A stretch of 45,548 bases of DNA from Anaerolineae bacterium (GTDB lineage Bacteria; Chloroflexota; Anaerolineae; Aggregatilineales; Phototrophicaceae): positions 1 through 45,548 of the forward strand of contig JAJEGA010000089.1 in assembly GCA_022820125.1 (NCBI GenBank), in the 5' to 3' direction. Below, in pieces: positions 1-7,926 of the stretch. The notes under the pieces are model-generated. The model ran no database searches, was not told the origin of the DNA, and worked only from the letters and a program-made list of their open reading frames with translations. A program made the translations under genes and the position numbers. How positions within the stretch are numbered: the stretch's first letter is position 1; every line of letters starts with the position of its first letter.

Positions 1-37
1 AAAACTGGCATCCCCTGCGATGAGCAAACCTAAACTG

Positions 38-248
38 AAATTTAACCACCGAGGACACCGAGAGCGCCGAGAAATGCGATTGATTAGAGATTTCGCGGCA
101 TTTTGTCGCAAAATTTTTGGATGGGAAGGAAGTTTGTCGACAAGGCAGCGGCAAGCCTGCCTAATTCAAACAGTGGATTTAGGGGAAGAGCCATCAAAAG
201 AACCTAAACTCTGTGTCCTCTGTGTACTCGGTGGTAAAAGAAAAATTT
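38..248. repeat. Intergenic element bounded by imperfect inverted repeats
   Basis: The left arm (about 38-74) reads AAATTT then ACCACCGAGGACACCGAG with a degenerate third repeat of the GA-rich motif. The right arm (about 205-248) is its reverse complement with a few changes, including CTCTGTGTCCTCTGTG and CTCGGTGGT. Each arm is built from a roughly 9-base motif (ACACMGAGG-like) repeated two to three times. A 10-base direct repeat AACCTAAACT occurs at 27-36 and 201-210. The roughly 130 bases between the arms hold no convincing gene. ACCACAGAGGACACAGAG-like sequences are common intergenic repeats in several bacterial phyla. Whether this is a mobile MITE or a structured RNA cannot be decided here. 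Confidence 0.55.
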
Positions 249-278
249 GAAGCGATTGCCCTAGGTTACGTTACCGCT

Positions 279-307
279 TTGACTTATCTCGCCCCTAAAG
301 CTAATAT
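279..307 (+). promoter_or_regulatory. Putative sigma-70 promoter for the aldolase operon
   Basis: TTGACT (279-284) and TAATAT (302-307) are separated by exactly 17 bases. The expected transcription start is near 314, which gives a leader of about 35 bases before the ATG at 349. Both hexamers are one base from the consensus in a GC-rich background. The position just ahead of a three-gene operon supports the call. Confidence 0.6.
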
Positions 308-348
308 CCTCTACGGACTGACAGCCCATACGGACAAGAGAAAACAGG

Positions 349-1158
349 ATGAATGGAAAAGAACTGATAGGCGCCTTGCGCGCCGGGCAGCGCGTCTACG
401 GCACCGCGATCTACTCGCCTTCGCCGATTTGGCCGCGCGTCGTTACTAACCTCGATCTCGATATGGTCTTCATCGACACCGAGCATACGCCGCAGGACCG
501 CAACATGATTTCCTGGATGTGCAACGCCTTCGCCGCGCTCAACTTGGCGCCGGTAGTGCGCATCCCCGAGCCCGACCCCTACTTGGCGCAGATGACGCTG
601 GATGGCGGCGCACATGGCATTATCGCGCCCTATATCGAGCACCCGGAGCAGGTGAAGGCGCTCGGCGGCGCGGTCAAGTTTGGTCCCCTGAAAGGCGACA
701 AACTGCGGGCGGCGCTTGACGGCGAGGCTCAGCTGGAGCCGGAACTGGCTGATTATCTGGCGGCGCGCAATGCCAACAAGGCGCTATTCGTCAATATCGA
801 GAGCGTGCCGGCGCTGGAGCGGCTGGACGAGATTCTGGAGTCGCCCTGGATTGACTGTGTGCTGGTGGGTCCCCATGATCTGTCTTGCAGCCTGGGCCTC
901 CCCGAACAATATGATCACCCGGTTTTCGATAAGGCGATTCGCACAATCATCGACAAGTCGCGCGCGGCCCAGGTCGGCATCGGCATCCATCACAATTTCA
1001 CCCACCATGAGATCGAATGGGTCAATGCGGGCGCCAATCTGGTCATGCACAGCTCCGATATCTCCTCATTCAATCGCGCGCTGACCGCCGAATTCAAGCG
1101 CATCCGTGAAGAAACAGACGATGTTGGAGCGATCGTCGACGAGAATGTTCACTTCTAA
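349..1158 (+). CDS. HpcH/HpaI family aldolase
   Basis: This 269-residue class II pyruvate aldolase probably makes or cleaves 2-keto-3-deoxy or 4-hydroxy-2-oxo acids in sugar-acid or aromatic catabolism. Family features are visible: DTEH with the likely catalytic His46, VVRIPEP with Arg71, GAHGIIAPYIE, IESVPALERLDEIL with metal ligand Glu151, and VGPHDLSCSLG with metal ligand Asp177. These match the spacing of His45, Arg70, Glu149 and Asp175 in the E. coli HpcH enzyme. The ATG at 349 follows a weak purine-rich stretch and a good promoter. It is the first gene of a probable operon with a 2-hydroxyacid dehydrogenase and a cupin. The exact substrate cannot be read from the sequence. Confidence 0.88.
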   Translation: MNGKELIGALRAGQRVYGTAIYSPSPIWPRVVTNLDLDMVFIDTEHTPQDRNMISWMCNAFAALNLAPVVRIPEPDPYLAQMTLDGGAHGIIAPYIEHPEQVKALGGAVKFGPLKGDKLRAALDGEAQLEPELADYLAARNANKALFVNIESVPALERLDEILESPWIDCVLVGPHDLSCSLGLPEQYDHPVFDKAIRTIIDKSRAAQVGIGIHHNFTHHEIEWVNAGANLVMHSSDISSFNRALTAEFKRIREETDDVGAIVDENVHF

Positions 1159-1168
1159 TCGACCGCAG

Positions 1169-1195
1169 TGTAGGGGCGTTTCGCCAATCGCCCGC
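1169..1195 (+). repeat. Dispersed palindromic intergenic repeat, copy 1
   Basis: TGTAGGGGCG, a short variable core and TCGCCCGC form a small stem-loop in the 61-base gap between the aldolase and dehydrogenase genes. The same flanks recur in many gaps of this window, near 10.7, 12.0, 14.3, 17.3, 22.1, 22.3, 39.5 and 40.3 kb. Confidence 0.7.
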
Positions 1196-1219
1196 GACGC
1201 AATCGCGCAAGGATGAACT

Positions 1220-2224
1220 ATGTACAAGATCTGGTTTGAGAAAACGGTGCCCGATGAGTACCGCACCCTGTTTGAAGACATCGCCGAAGGCATCTGCCCG
1301 GGCGATCAAGTGAAGCGCGACCCCTACCATCGCCTGGAGGAGGCGCAGGGCGTGGTCGGCGGCGGGGCGGCTTATGACGGGCCGGCTTTGGATCGCGCGC
1401 CCAACCTGCTGATCATCGCGCGCACCGGCGTCGGCTATGACACGGTGGACGTGCCCGCTTGCACCGCCCGCGATATCGCCGTGGTCAACGCGCCCGATGC
1501 GCCCACCATCTCGACGGCTGAACAAGCGGTGACGCTGATGATGACGGTGGCGCGCAACATCAAAGGGATTAGCAACGAGCTGCAGCGCATGCTTGATAGC
1601 GGCGTCAGCAAGAATATCTGGGGTTCCTATGTCGCTTGGGAGATGCATAATACGCAGCTTGGCCTCGTTGGCTTGGGGCGGATCGGCGGGCGCGTCAGCG
1701 GCATCGCCAAAGCCATCGGCATGAAAGTGGTCGCTTATGACCCCTATATCAGCGATGAGCGCTTCGCCAAGCTGGGTGTGGAAAGGGCGCATTCGCTGGA
1801 GGAATTGCTTGCTGGCTCGGACTTTGTCTCCCTGCATCTGCCGCTGAATGACGAAACCTGCCAGGTGATGAACGCCGAGCGCTTCGCCCAGATGAAGCCG
1901 GGCGCGGTTTTCATCAACGTCTCGCGCGGCGGGCATGTTGACGAAGCCGCGCTGACCGCGGCGCTCGATAGCGGCCATCTCTTCGGCGCCGGTCTCGATG
2001 TGACCGATCCAGAGCCGCCGCTTGCCGGCAATCCGCTGCTGGGCCGCGACAATGTTGTGATTACGCCCCATGTCGCCAGCGCCACCGTGGCGGGCCGGCC
2101 GCGCCTGACCATTCATGCGCTGGAGCAGGTGGTTCAGGTGCTGCGCGGGGAGCGTCCGCCGCACCTGCTCAATCCGGAAGTGTGGGAAGCGGTGCGGGCG
2201 CGCTGGGAGGCGCTGCAAGGCTAA
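1220..2224 (+). CDS. D-isomer-specific 2-hydroxyacid dehydrogenase
   Basis: This 334-residue cytosolic NAD(P)-dependent dehydrogenase interconverts a 2-keto acid and a D-2-hydroxy acid. The nucleotide-binding segment GLVGLGRIGG starts at about residue 148. The catalytic triad of the family is present: Arg236 in NVSRGG, Glu265 in DVTDPEPP and His284 in ITPHVAS. Length is normal for phosphoglycerate/glycerate dehydrogenase-like members. The ATG at 1220 has AAGGA at about 1210. It lies 61 bases after the aldolase and 6 bases before the cupin gene, so it probably reduces or oxidises a product of the aldolase. Glyoxylate/hydroxypyruvate reductase or phosphoglycerate dehydrogenase activity is possible but not proven. 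Confidence 0.9.
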   Translation: MYKIWFEKTVPDEYRTLFEDIAEGICPGDQVKRDPYHRLEEAQGVVGGGAAYDGPALDRAPNLLIIARTGVGYDTVDVPACTARDIAVVNAPDAPTISTAEQAVTLMMTVARNIKGISNELQRMLDSGVSKNIWGSYVAWEMHNTQLGLVGLGRIGGRVSGIAKAIGMKVVAYDPYISDERFAKLGVERAHSLEELLAGSDFVSLHLPLNDETCQVMNAERFAQMKPGAVFINVSRGGHVDEAALTAALDSGHLFGAGLDVTDPEPPLAGNPLLGRDNVVITPHVASATVAGRPRLTIHALEQVVQVLRGERPPHLLNPEVWEAVRARWEALQG

Positions 2225-2230
2225 TGGCTG

Positions 2231-2620
2231 ATGCCCGCCTTTGAATCCAATCTCGTCAAGGCGAAATACGACCTGCTGGCGCCCGATGGCTCGGAGATTC
2301 GGCTGCTGCACAGCTTGGCCGGCGCGAGCGTCGTGCATTGCGCGCTGCCGGTCGGCGGCGTCTCGACTCCGGTGAAGCACCGAACGGTTGAAGAAATCTG
2401 GGTTTTTCTTGCGGGGGAAGGGCAAGTCTGGCGGAGGCTGGGCGAGCGCGAGCTTGTGCTTGACGCGCGCCCGGGCCTCAGCCTGACCATTCCGCTGGGC
2501 GCCGCTTTTCAATTTCGCAATACTGGCGCTGTACCGCTGGAATTCATCATCGCTACGACGCCGCCCTGGCCCGGCGAGGACGAGGCGATTGTGCTGGATG
2601 CGGGGCGCTGGGAAACCTGA
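2231..2620 (+). CDS. Cupin domain protein
   Basis: This is a small 129-residue single-domain cupin. The first cupin motif is recognisable as TPVKHRTVEEIW followed by GEG (His50, Glu54/55 and Gly62-64), with only one of the usual two motif-1 histidines. The second motif is weak (IPLGAAFQFRNTG). The family includes sugar isomerases, dioxygenases and small sensor or storage proteins. The start is 6 bases after the dehydrogenase stop, so it is the last gene of the aldolase operon. A role with a sugar acid or keto acid is an inference from context. Confidence 0.8.
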   Translation: MPAFESNLVKAKYDLLAPDGSEIRLLHSLAGASVVHCALPVGGVSTPVKHRTVEEIWVFLAGEGQVWRRLGERELVLDARPGLSLTIPLGAAFQFRNTGAVPLEFIIATTPPWPGEDEAIVLDAGRWET

Positions 2621-2631
2621 ACGCGATAAAG

Positions 2632-2672
2632 ACTGCGAGAAGCGCCGGGGGCATATCCGCGCTTCCCGCAGT
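2632..2672. terminator. Stem-loop between convergent genes, probable bidirectional terminator
   Basis: ACTGCGAGAAGCGC (2632-2645) pairs with GCGCTTCCCGCAGT (2659-2672), a 14-bp stem with one mismatch and a 13-base loop. It lies between the ends of the cupin gene (plus) and the secreted-protein gene (minus). The minus-strand side is followed by CTTTATCG, a weak U-rich tail. The plus side lacks a U run. Confidence 0.5.
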
Positions 2673-2689
2673 TGAATGTGGGGGGTGTT

Positions 2690-3481
2690 CTAGGCGTCTT
2701 CGCTTTCGCCAAGCGCGTCTGTTTGCTGGCTGCTGCCCTGGTCCGCCAGCTGGCTGCTGTCGTAGACGCCGCGGAAGCTGAAGAAGGCGCCATGACGCGG
2801 GCGCCACTTCCGCCAGCGCCGCGAGCTGTCGCTGAAGTCGGCTTCAAAGGCTTCGGTAACCGCCTCTTCGTAACGCTCTATGCGGGCGGCTGCCGCTGTG
2901 TTGATACCAGCCGTCGCTTGCTCCGCCAGCGTCGAAACTGTGGCGCCGACATCGCTGTCATTGGCTTCGATCAGTTCCGCGAAGGTCGCGCCTTCGAGCA
3001 GCGCGGCGTTCAACGCTGTCTTATCAAGACCGGTCGCTGCCGTAATGGTTTCGTCCATGCCCCAGGCGCCAAATAGTTCGCGTACGGGATTGCGCCGCCG
3101 CCACCAGGGGAAGCGCCGCCGGTGGCTTTCCTCCATCGCCTCGTTGAAGCCCGCTTCAAGGTCTTCGATGGTCGCCGCCGCCTGCGCATTGATCGACTCC
3201 GCCGCTTGCGCCACTAACTCCGCCATGACGGACTCGGCATCGCCGTCGTTTGCCGCAATCAGGTTGCTGATGCTGCTGCCGTCTTGCAGCGCCGCGAGCA
3301 GGTCCTCTCCTTCCATGCCGGTCGCTTCAAGGACGATGGGGACGGCTAACAAGACGCTGGGACCGCTGCGCCAAGAACCAGCGACGGCGTAGCCTCTTGG
3401 GCTGGGGTCATCGCCAGCGCTCACGCCCGCCGTCAGCAGCGCGAGCAACGCGAGGACAATGGTGAATCGTTTGACAGACAT
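2690..3481 (-). CDS. Secreted protein with two helical repeats, unknown function
   Basis: The start is set at 3481 because AAGGAGG (3490-3496 on the minus strand) lies 8 bases upstream, giving 263 residues. Residues 1-22 are a clear Sec signal peptide (MSVKRF then a hydrophobic run ending in GVSAG). The mature part contains two copies of a roughly 75-residue unit: ATGMEGEDLLAALQDG...IAANDGD and ATGLDKTALNAALLEG...IEANDSD. Each copy ends in an Arg/Trp-rich stretch (RRRFPWWRRR and SRRWRKWR). Helical units of the type GLxxxxLxxALxxGxTxxxLxxANGxD are common in secreted proteins of Gram-positive and Chloroflexota bacteria and have no established function. The gene appears monocistronic. Confidence 0.75.
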   Translation of the reverse strand: MSVKRFTIVLALLALLTAGVSAGDDPSPRGYAVAGSWRSGPSVLLAVPIVLEATGMEGEDLLAALQDGSSISNLIAANDGDAESVMAELVAQAAESINAQAAATIEDLEAGFNEAMEESHRRRFPWWRRRNPVRELFGAWGMDETITAATGLDKTALNAALLEGATFAELIEANDSDVGATVSTLAEQATAGINTAAAARIERYEEAVTEAFEADFSDSSRRWRKWRPRHGAFFSFRGVYDSSQLADQGSSQQTDALGESEDA

Positions 3482-3561
3482 TGTGGAAACCTCCTTAGTG
3501 TTCTGGTCTGTAGGCGCGGGATTGCGACCACAGCCAAATGGCATTATTAAGGAGGCTTATT

Positions 3562-3574
3562 GCCAAAGTTTGGC
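3562..3574. promoter_or_regulatory. Perfect palindrome, possible operator upstream of the secreted-protein gene
   Basis: GCCAAAGTTTGGC is a perfect palindrome with a single central base, about 80 bases upstream of the ATG at 3481. On the minus strand it falls between a TTTACA (possible -35) and AATAAG (weak -10) about 18 bases apart, a position where a repressor could block transcription. The rest of 3500-3758 shows no gene. Confidence 0.35.
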
Positions 3575-3758
3575 GTCATTGTAAATTGTGTGTAAACGGG
3601 CTGAAGAGCGGGTTTCACCGCGTTATACAGCCGATTTCTTCGGGTTGTTCGAGCGATGTGTTGCTGGCGTTCATCGAGTCGGCGCCGCCCTTCGGCCCTT
3701 TGCAGCCTGAAAAGCGGGCGCCTTCGCTGCCCCCGCCATCTTGATTCTGCCGAAGACG

Positions 3759-6260
3759 CTATTGGCTGGCGCTCTGCGCATCAATCTTATCCACGCAATC
3801 CCAGCGGCGGGCAGGCGACGCATCGCTAATACATTCGCGATAACTGTCGATTTTAGACTGCGCGCTCTCCAACGCGGCTTCCAGTGGCGCGCCGTTGACC
3901 ACGACCTTGTCGAAAGCTTCATTCAACCAGCGTATCTCCGACCAGGCATCCGCTTCCGGGAAGACTATCCTGTCCTCGTCCTCCAATTGCCGGACTAAAT
4001 CTTGGAAGAATTCCGCTCCGTTCGGCGCGATAGCGCTGGTAACCGCGTCGCTGTTCTCCAGATTGGTTCGCGCTGGCATGCCGCCGAAGAGATCCGGCCG
4101 CCTTGACAGGGACTCGATCCAGTCATAGCAAGCTTGTGGATGGGCGGTTTTGGCGTTGATATAACCAAGCCCGACAGAATAAGCTAGGAGCGCGGTCTCG
4201 CCATAGTTGGGGAAGCTGACCAGATCGTAGCCCGAGTTCTTCTCAAGGAAGCGGTCGCCTAAGTCATCAATGAACAGGGCATGATCGAGCTGCCCTATGC
4301 GCGAGGTCATGTGCGGGCCGAGATTCGCATAATCGCTAATGCCTTGGCGGGCGTAGTCCAGGACTTTGCGCATCGCCTCAATGCTTTCAGCCGATGACAG
4401 GTCGAAGGATGTCGGTCTGGCGTTGAGATCCACCGGGAAGCCGCCGTTGGCCGCGATCAGCATTAGGAGATACTGGTTTCCCGAGCTGGGGCGAAGGACC
4501 GCCTTTTTCTCTTCGCTGTTGCTCCAGAGCGCGCGCAAGGTCCGATCGAATTCATCGGCTTGCCAGCCCGTCGACGGGAGCGGCAAGCCCTGTTCCTGGA
4601 AGGCGGCGCGGTCGTAACGCAGCGCCATGGGATATATCGTGAGGGGGTATCCCCACAACACATCCTGATGCCGCGCCTTCTCGAGCGCTGCCGGGACGAA
4701 GTCGCCCAGGTCAAACTCCTCGTCCGCTCCTATAAAGGGCTCGAGCCGGATGAGGCTGGAAATCGTCATCTTGGCCAGCCCCTCGTCGTCGCCGTAAAGG
4801 CAGTCGAATTCATCTTCATAAAGATTCCAGGAACCCGCCAGCGAGCCGATTTTGATGCGGCCGATATCGGGATGCTCGCGCACGAACGCTTCCGCATATT
4901 GCTTCAGCGGGCGTTCCAGGCGCGATGGGCTGCTGTCCATCAAACCAAAGCGGATGGTTATGCCATCTATCGGGGCGTAATCTGACGGCGGCTTCTTGAT
5001 GGTGATGCGCGCGTCGTAGGCGGCCGCCGTTTCGAGAGCGCTGCGAATGGATTGCTGGGACTTTTGCAGAATTTCCTCGATGCCTTCGTCTTCAATCTGC
5101 GCGAGGTCAGAGGGCAGGCGGTCGACGTAAAGGCTTTCCACCGGGTCGAAGGCGTAAGGCAGCAGCGCTTCATGAACCTTGCGAAAATTGATGAAGTGTT
5201 CTTCGTAGCCGAAAGTGCCCGGAGCTTGATCATAAATATCTTGACGCGCGGGCACACTGTATCCGTATCCACTGACCAGCTCAAATCGCTGTGTCAGGAA
5301 CTTGGTCAAGGCATACGACAGTTCCGGATGCGTAGTCGCGCTGCTGATGGCGAAGCCGTCAATTTGCAGAATTGTATGCCCGCTCGGTAGCGCCGTATAC
5401 TCGAACTCGTGGCGCTGCCCCGATGACCAGGCGCCCCAATAGCTGGAGAGCAGCCCGGCGTAGTCTTGATCCCAATGCAGATCGTCGGATTGGGCGAACC
5501 AACCGGCCTCCCGCGCGGATTGCAGTTGCTCGTATGCGGCGCGCAGGCCAGCCTGGTCGAGCATAGGCGTTAAATCGCTATCAGCTGAAGGCAGGCCCGC
5601 GAGGCTGGCCGCCAAATACGGCGATTGCACATACCTGGATTGCAGCGGCGCAACCCCCGTTTCCTTCATTAGGCTTTCCATAGCCTCGGCGAAATCCTCC
5701 CAGGTCCAATCCGCCTGAGGATAGGGCAGGCTCGCGCGATCAAATACGTCTGGCTTGTAGCCCAACAGTCCCAGCCGCCAGCCAGCCGGCATCGCCCAGG
5801 CGCCGCCGTCCCACTGATATGCGTTTCGCACCTTGGGGTAAAAGGTCTCGGCCATATTTAATTCAGTATCGGCGGCGATATAGGGCGCCAAATCCAATAC
5901 AAGCCCGGCGCGCGTGTCGATTGGCGAAAGCCCTGAAATAGCGAAAACATCAGCGGCGCCCGCGAAGGATGCCAGATAAGCGAAAGGCTCGGCCTCTTCC
6001 TCCGAGCGCTCATGCGGGAATGTCGGCGGATCGACCACGACCACATCGACATTGGGGTATTGTTCTTCAAAGGGGCGGAAGAAGTTCGTGGTTAACACAT
6101 CCGGCATCGGCCAAGTCGGCGCGAAAGCAATGACGATCTTTTCTTCTGTTTCCGCAGCCTGCGCCGCAGCGACCATCGCGCTCTGGGCGATTACAATGAA
6201 GAGGAGGCAAAGGACGAAAACTCGGTGGTTATGCTGATGATATTTGCGGCAAGGCATCAT
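3759..6260 (-). CDS. Double (tandem-fused) extracellular solute-binding protein
   Basis: The ATG at 6260 is chosen because AGAGAGGA lies 10 bases upstream, giving 833 residues. The first ATG of the open frame at 6299 has no such site. A signal peptide precedes AAAQAAETEE. The protein is about twice the usual 400-450 residues of a family 1 sugar-binding protein. The first half (about 35-430) has KIVIAFAPTW, FEEQYPNVDVVVVDPP, ADVFAIS, WAMPAGWRLGLLGY and WTWEDFAEAM. The second half (about 445-800) repeats the plan with ITIRFGLMDSS, FVREHPDIGRIKIG, LWGYPLTIYPMALRYD, ADEFDRTLRALW and LLMLIAANGG. No lipobox was seen and no transport permease or ATPase genes are adjacent. It may deliver substrate to a distant transporter or act as a sensor; the substrate is unknown. 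Confidence 0.8.
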   Translation of the reverse strand: MMPCRKYHQHNHRVFVLCLLFIVIAQSAMVAAAQAAETEEKIVIAFAPTWPMPDVLTTNFFRPFEEQYPNVDVVVVDPPTFPHERSEEEAEPFAYLASFAGAADVFAISGLSPIDTRAGLVLDLAPYIAADTELNMAETFYPKVRNAYQWDGGAWAMPAGWRLGLLGYKPDVFDRASLPYPQADWTWEDFAEAMESLMKETGVAPLQSRYVQSPYLAASLAGLPSADSDLTPMLDQAGLRAAYEQLQSAREAGWFAQSDDLHWDQDYAGLLSSYWGAWSSGQRHEFEYTALPSGHTILQIDGFAISSATTHPELSYALTKFLTQRFELVSGYGYSVPARQDIYDQAPGTFGYEEHFINFRKVHEALLPYAFDPVESLYVDRLPSDLAQIEDEGIEEILQKSQQSIRSALETAAAYDARITIKKPPSDYAPIDGITIRFGLMDSSPSRLERPLKQYAEAFVREHPDIGRIKIGSLAGSWNLYEDEFDCLYGDDEGLAKMTISSLIRLEPFIGADEEFDLGDFVPAALEKARHQDVLWGYPLTIYPMALRYDRAAFQEQGLPLPSTGWQADEFDRTLRALWSNSEEKKAVLRPSSGNQYLLMLIAANGGFPVDLNARPTSFDLSSAESIEAMRKVLDYARQGISDYANLGPHMTSRIGQLDHALFIDDLGDRFLEKNSGYDLVSFPNYGETALLAYSVGLGYINAKTAHPQACYDWIESLSRRPDLFGGMPARTNLENSDAVTSAIAPNGAEFFQDLVRQLEDEDRIVFPEADAWSEIRWLNEAFDKVVVNGAPLEAALESAQSKIDSYRECISDASPARRWDCVDKIDAQSASQ

Positions 6261-6379
6261 GGCGCTTGATTCCTCTCTAGACATCCCGTGCAGTCGCAAG
6301 ACGAACTCGCGCCCGCCTTGCTCACTGTATTACACAGAATCCCTGCCCGTTCCTCGCTTGATTGTCTGCGCCAGAAACA

Positions 6380-7765
6380 TCAGCCCCGCCCCTCCCCGAC
6401 CAAATCAATAAACTTGATCGTCGCTTGAATCCCGTTGTAAAAGTTCTGCAAATAGATATTCTCGTTGGGACCATGCGCGCGGCCGCTCTTCAGCCCGTAG
6501 CTCATAATCACCACGTCGCCCGCCACTTTCATGCACTCGAAGGTGATCGGCACGCTGCCGCCGGCGCGCTCGAACACTGGCTCGACGCCCCAGGCGTAAG
6601 TGTAGGCTTCCGCCGCCGATTTCAGCGCCAAGCCCGCCACATCCAGCAGCACCGCCTCGGCGCCCATGCCGCCGAACTTGAAATCGATATTCACCGTATT
6701 CGGCGCGATGCGCTTGATATGCTCGACGACGCAGTTAAGGACGCGCTCTGGATCCTGACGCGGCACGAGGCGGCAGGTGATCTTGGCGAAGGCGCGCGCG
6801 GGCAGCACCGTTTTCATGCCATCGCCGGTGTAACCGCCGTGGATGCCGTTGATCTCCAGCGTCGGGCGTGCCCCCAAACGCTCGGGCAAGTTGTATGCGG
6901 CTTCGCCCCAAAGCGCCGGCGCGCTCACCACATCGTCCCATTCGGCTTGCAGATAAGGCTCGACCTTTTCCAGCAGGGCGCGGTCTTGCGCCGTCACCGC
7001 CGCTACATCATCGTAAAAGCCCGGCACGGACACCGCGCCGTTTTCATCGTGCAGCTGCGCCAGGATTTCGGACAGCGCTTGAATGGGATTGTGCACCGAG
7101 CCGCCCCAATGCCCGCTGTGCAAATCGCTTACTGGCGCCGAGACATGCAGTTCCAGGGCGGTGATGCCGCGCAGCCCGTAGGTCAGGCTCGGCTGATCGG
7201 GCGCCAGAATCGCGCCATCGGAGATCATGGCGATATCAGCCGCCAGCCGCTCCGGATGCGCCGCGATGAAGGCGTTGATATTCTCCGAGCCGGATTCTTC
7301 TTCGCCTTCCAGCACAACTTTGATGTTGACCTTGGGCTTTTCCTCGCTCGCCAGCCACGATTCCACCGCCTTCAAGTTGGACATGACGTGCAGCTTGCTA
7401 TCGACCGCGCCGCGGCAAAAGAGGCGCCCGTCTTTGATCGTCGGTTCAAAGGGCTCGGTATCCCAGCCATCGGCGACTTCAGCCGGCTGCACGTCATAGT
7501 GGCAGTAAATCAGGATGGTCGGCGCGTCTTCGCCCGCCCCGTTCCATTCGCCGAGCGCCAGCGGGCAGCGCCCCTCCGGCATCAAGATGACTTCGGCGCG
7601 ATCCATGCCGATGCGCAGCATCATCGCCTTCAGCCACTCGGCGGCGCGCGCCACATCTTTCGCGTGCTGCGGCTGCGTGCTGATCGTGCGGATGCGCAGC
7701 AATTCCTGATATTCATCGAGGAAGCGCTGCTGATTCGATTTTGCGTATTGGTATGGGTTATTCAT
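6380..7765 (-). CDS. M20 family metallopeptidase (dipeptidase-like)
   Basis: This 461-residue di-zinc peptidase of the ArgE/DapE/CPG2/dipeptidase group hydrolyses a peptide or N-acyl amino acid bond in the cytosol. Metal and catalytic residues are visible: His89 and Asp91 in YCHYDVQP, the bridging Asp122 in CRGAVDSK, Glu155/Glu156 in LEGEEESGS, and a final His in RAHGPNEN near the C-terminus. The dimerisation insert carries SDLHSGHWGG. In the usual RGxxDxKG motif the last Gly is replaced by Leu, a mild variation. The ATG at 7765 is preceded by GGGGAAGAAG. It is divergent from the helicase gene and 3' to 5' adjacent to the solute-binding protein. Substrate is not predictable. Confidence 0.9.
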   Translation of the reverse strand: MNNPYQYAKSNQQRFLDEYQELLRIRTISTQPQHAKDVARAAEWLKAMMLRIGMDRAEVILMPEGRCPLALGEWNGAGEDAPTILIYCHYDVQPAEVADGWDTEPFEPTIKDGRLFCRGAVDSKLHVMSNLKAVESWLASEEKPKVNIKVVLEGEEESGSENINAFIAAHPERLAADIAMISDGAILAPDQPSLTYGLRGITALELHVSAPVSDLHSGHWGGSVHNPIQALSEILAQLHDENGAVSVPGFYDDVAAVTAQDRALLEKVEPYLQAEWDDVVSAPALWGEAAYNLPERLGARPTLEINGIHGGYTGDGMKTVLPARAFAKITCRLVPRQDPERVLNCVVEHIKRIAPNTVNIDFKFGGMGAEAVLLDVAGLALKSAAEAYTYAWGVEPVFERAGGSVPITFECMKVAGDVVIMSYGLKSGRAHGPNENIYLQNFYNGIQATIKFIDLVGEGRG

Positions 7766-7926
7766 ATCTTCTTCCCCGCTTGGCGCTATCTCGGGCTAAT
7801 GTCGGCATCATACAACATGGGGCGCCGGTTTCGTATCCGCTAAATTCCCGCTCTAGTAATATCCGCGGAAATGTTAGACACTGCGGCTTCCCCTCTCTGC
7901 TAAATCATCGAGAAACCCATAACAAC

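Noticed and set aside
1094..2512. Long antisense open frame (472 codons) over the dehydrogenase and cupin genes
   Set aside because: The composition is Arg/His/Ala-rich without family motifs, and the plus-strand genes show catalytic residues in order. It is a shadow frame caused by high GC.
6362..7843. Plus-strand open frame of 493 codons opposite the M20 peptidase
   Set aside because: The minus strand carries all M20 metal ligands. The plus frame is a GC-driven shadow.
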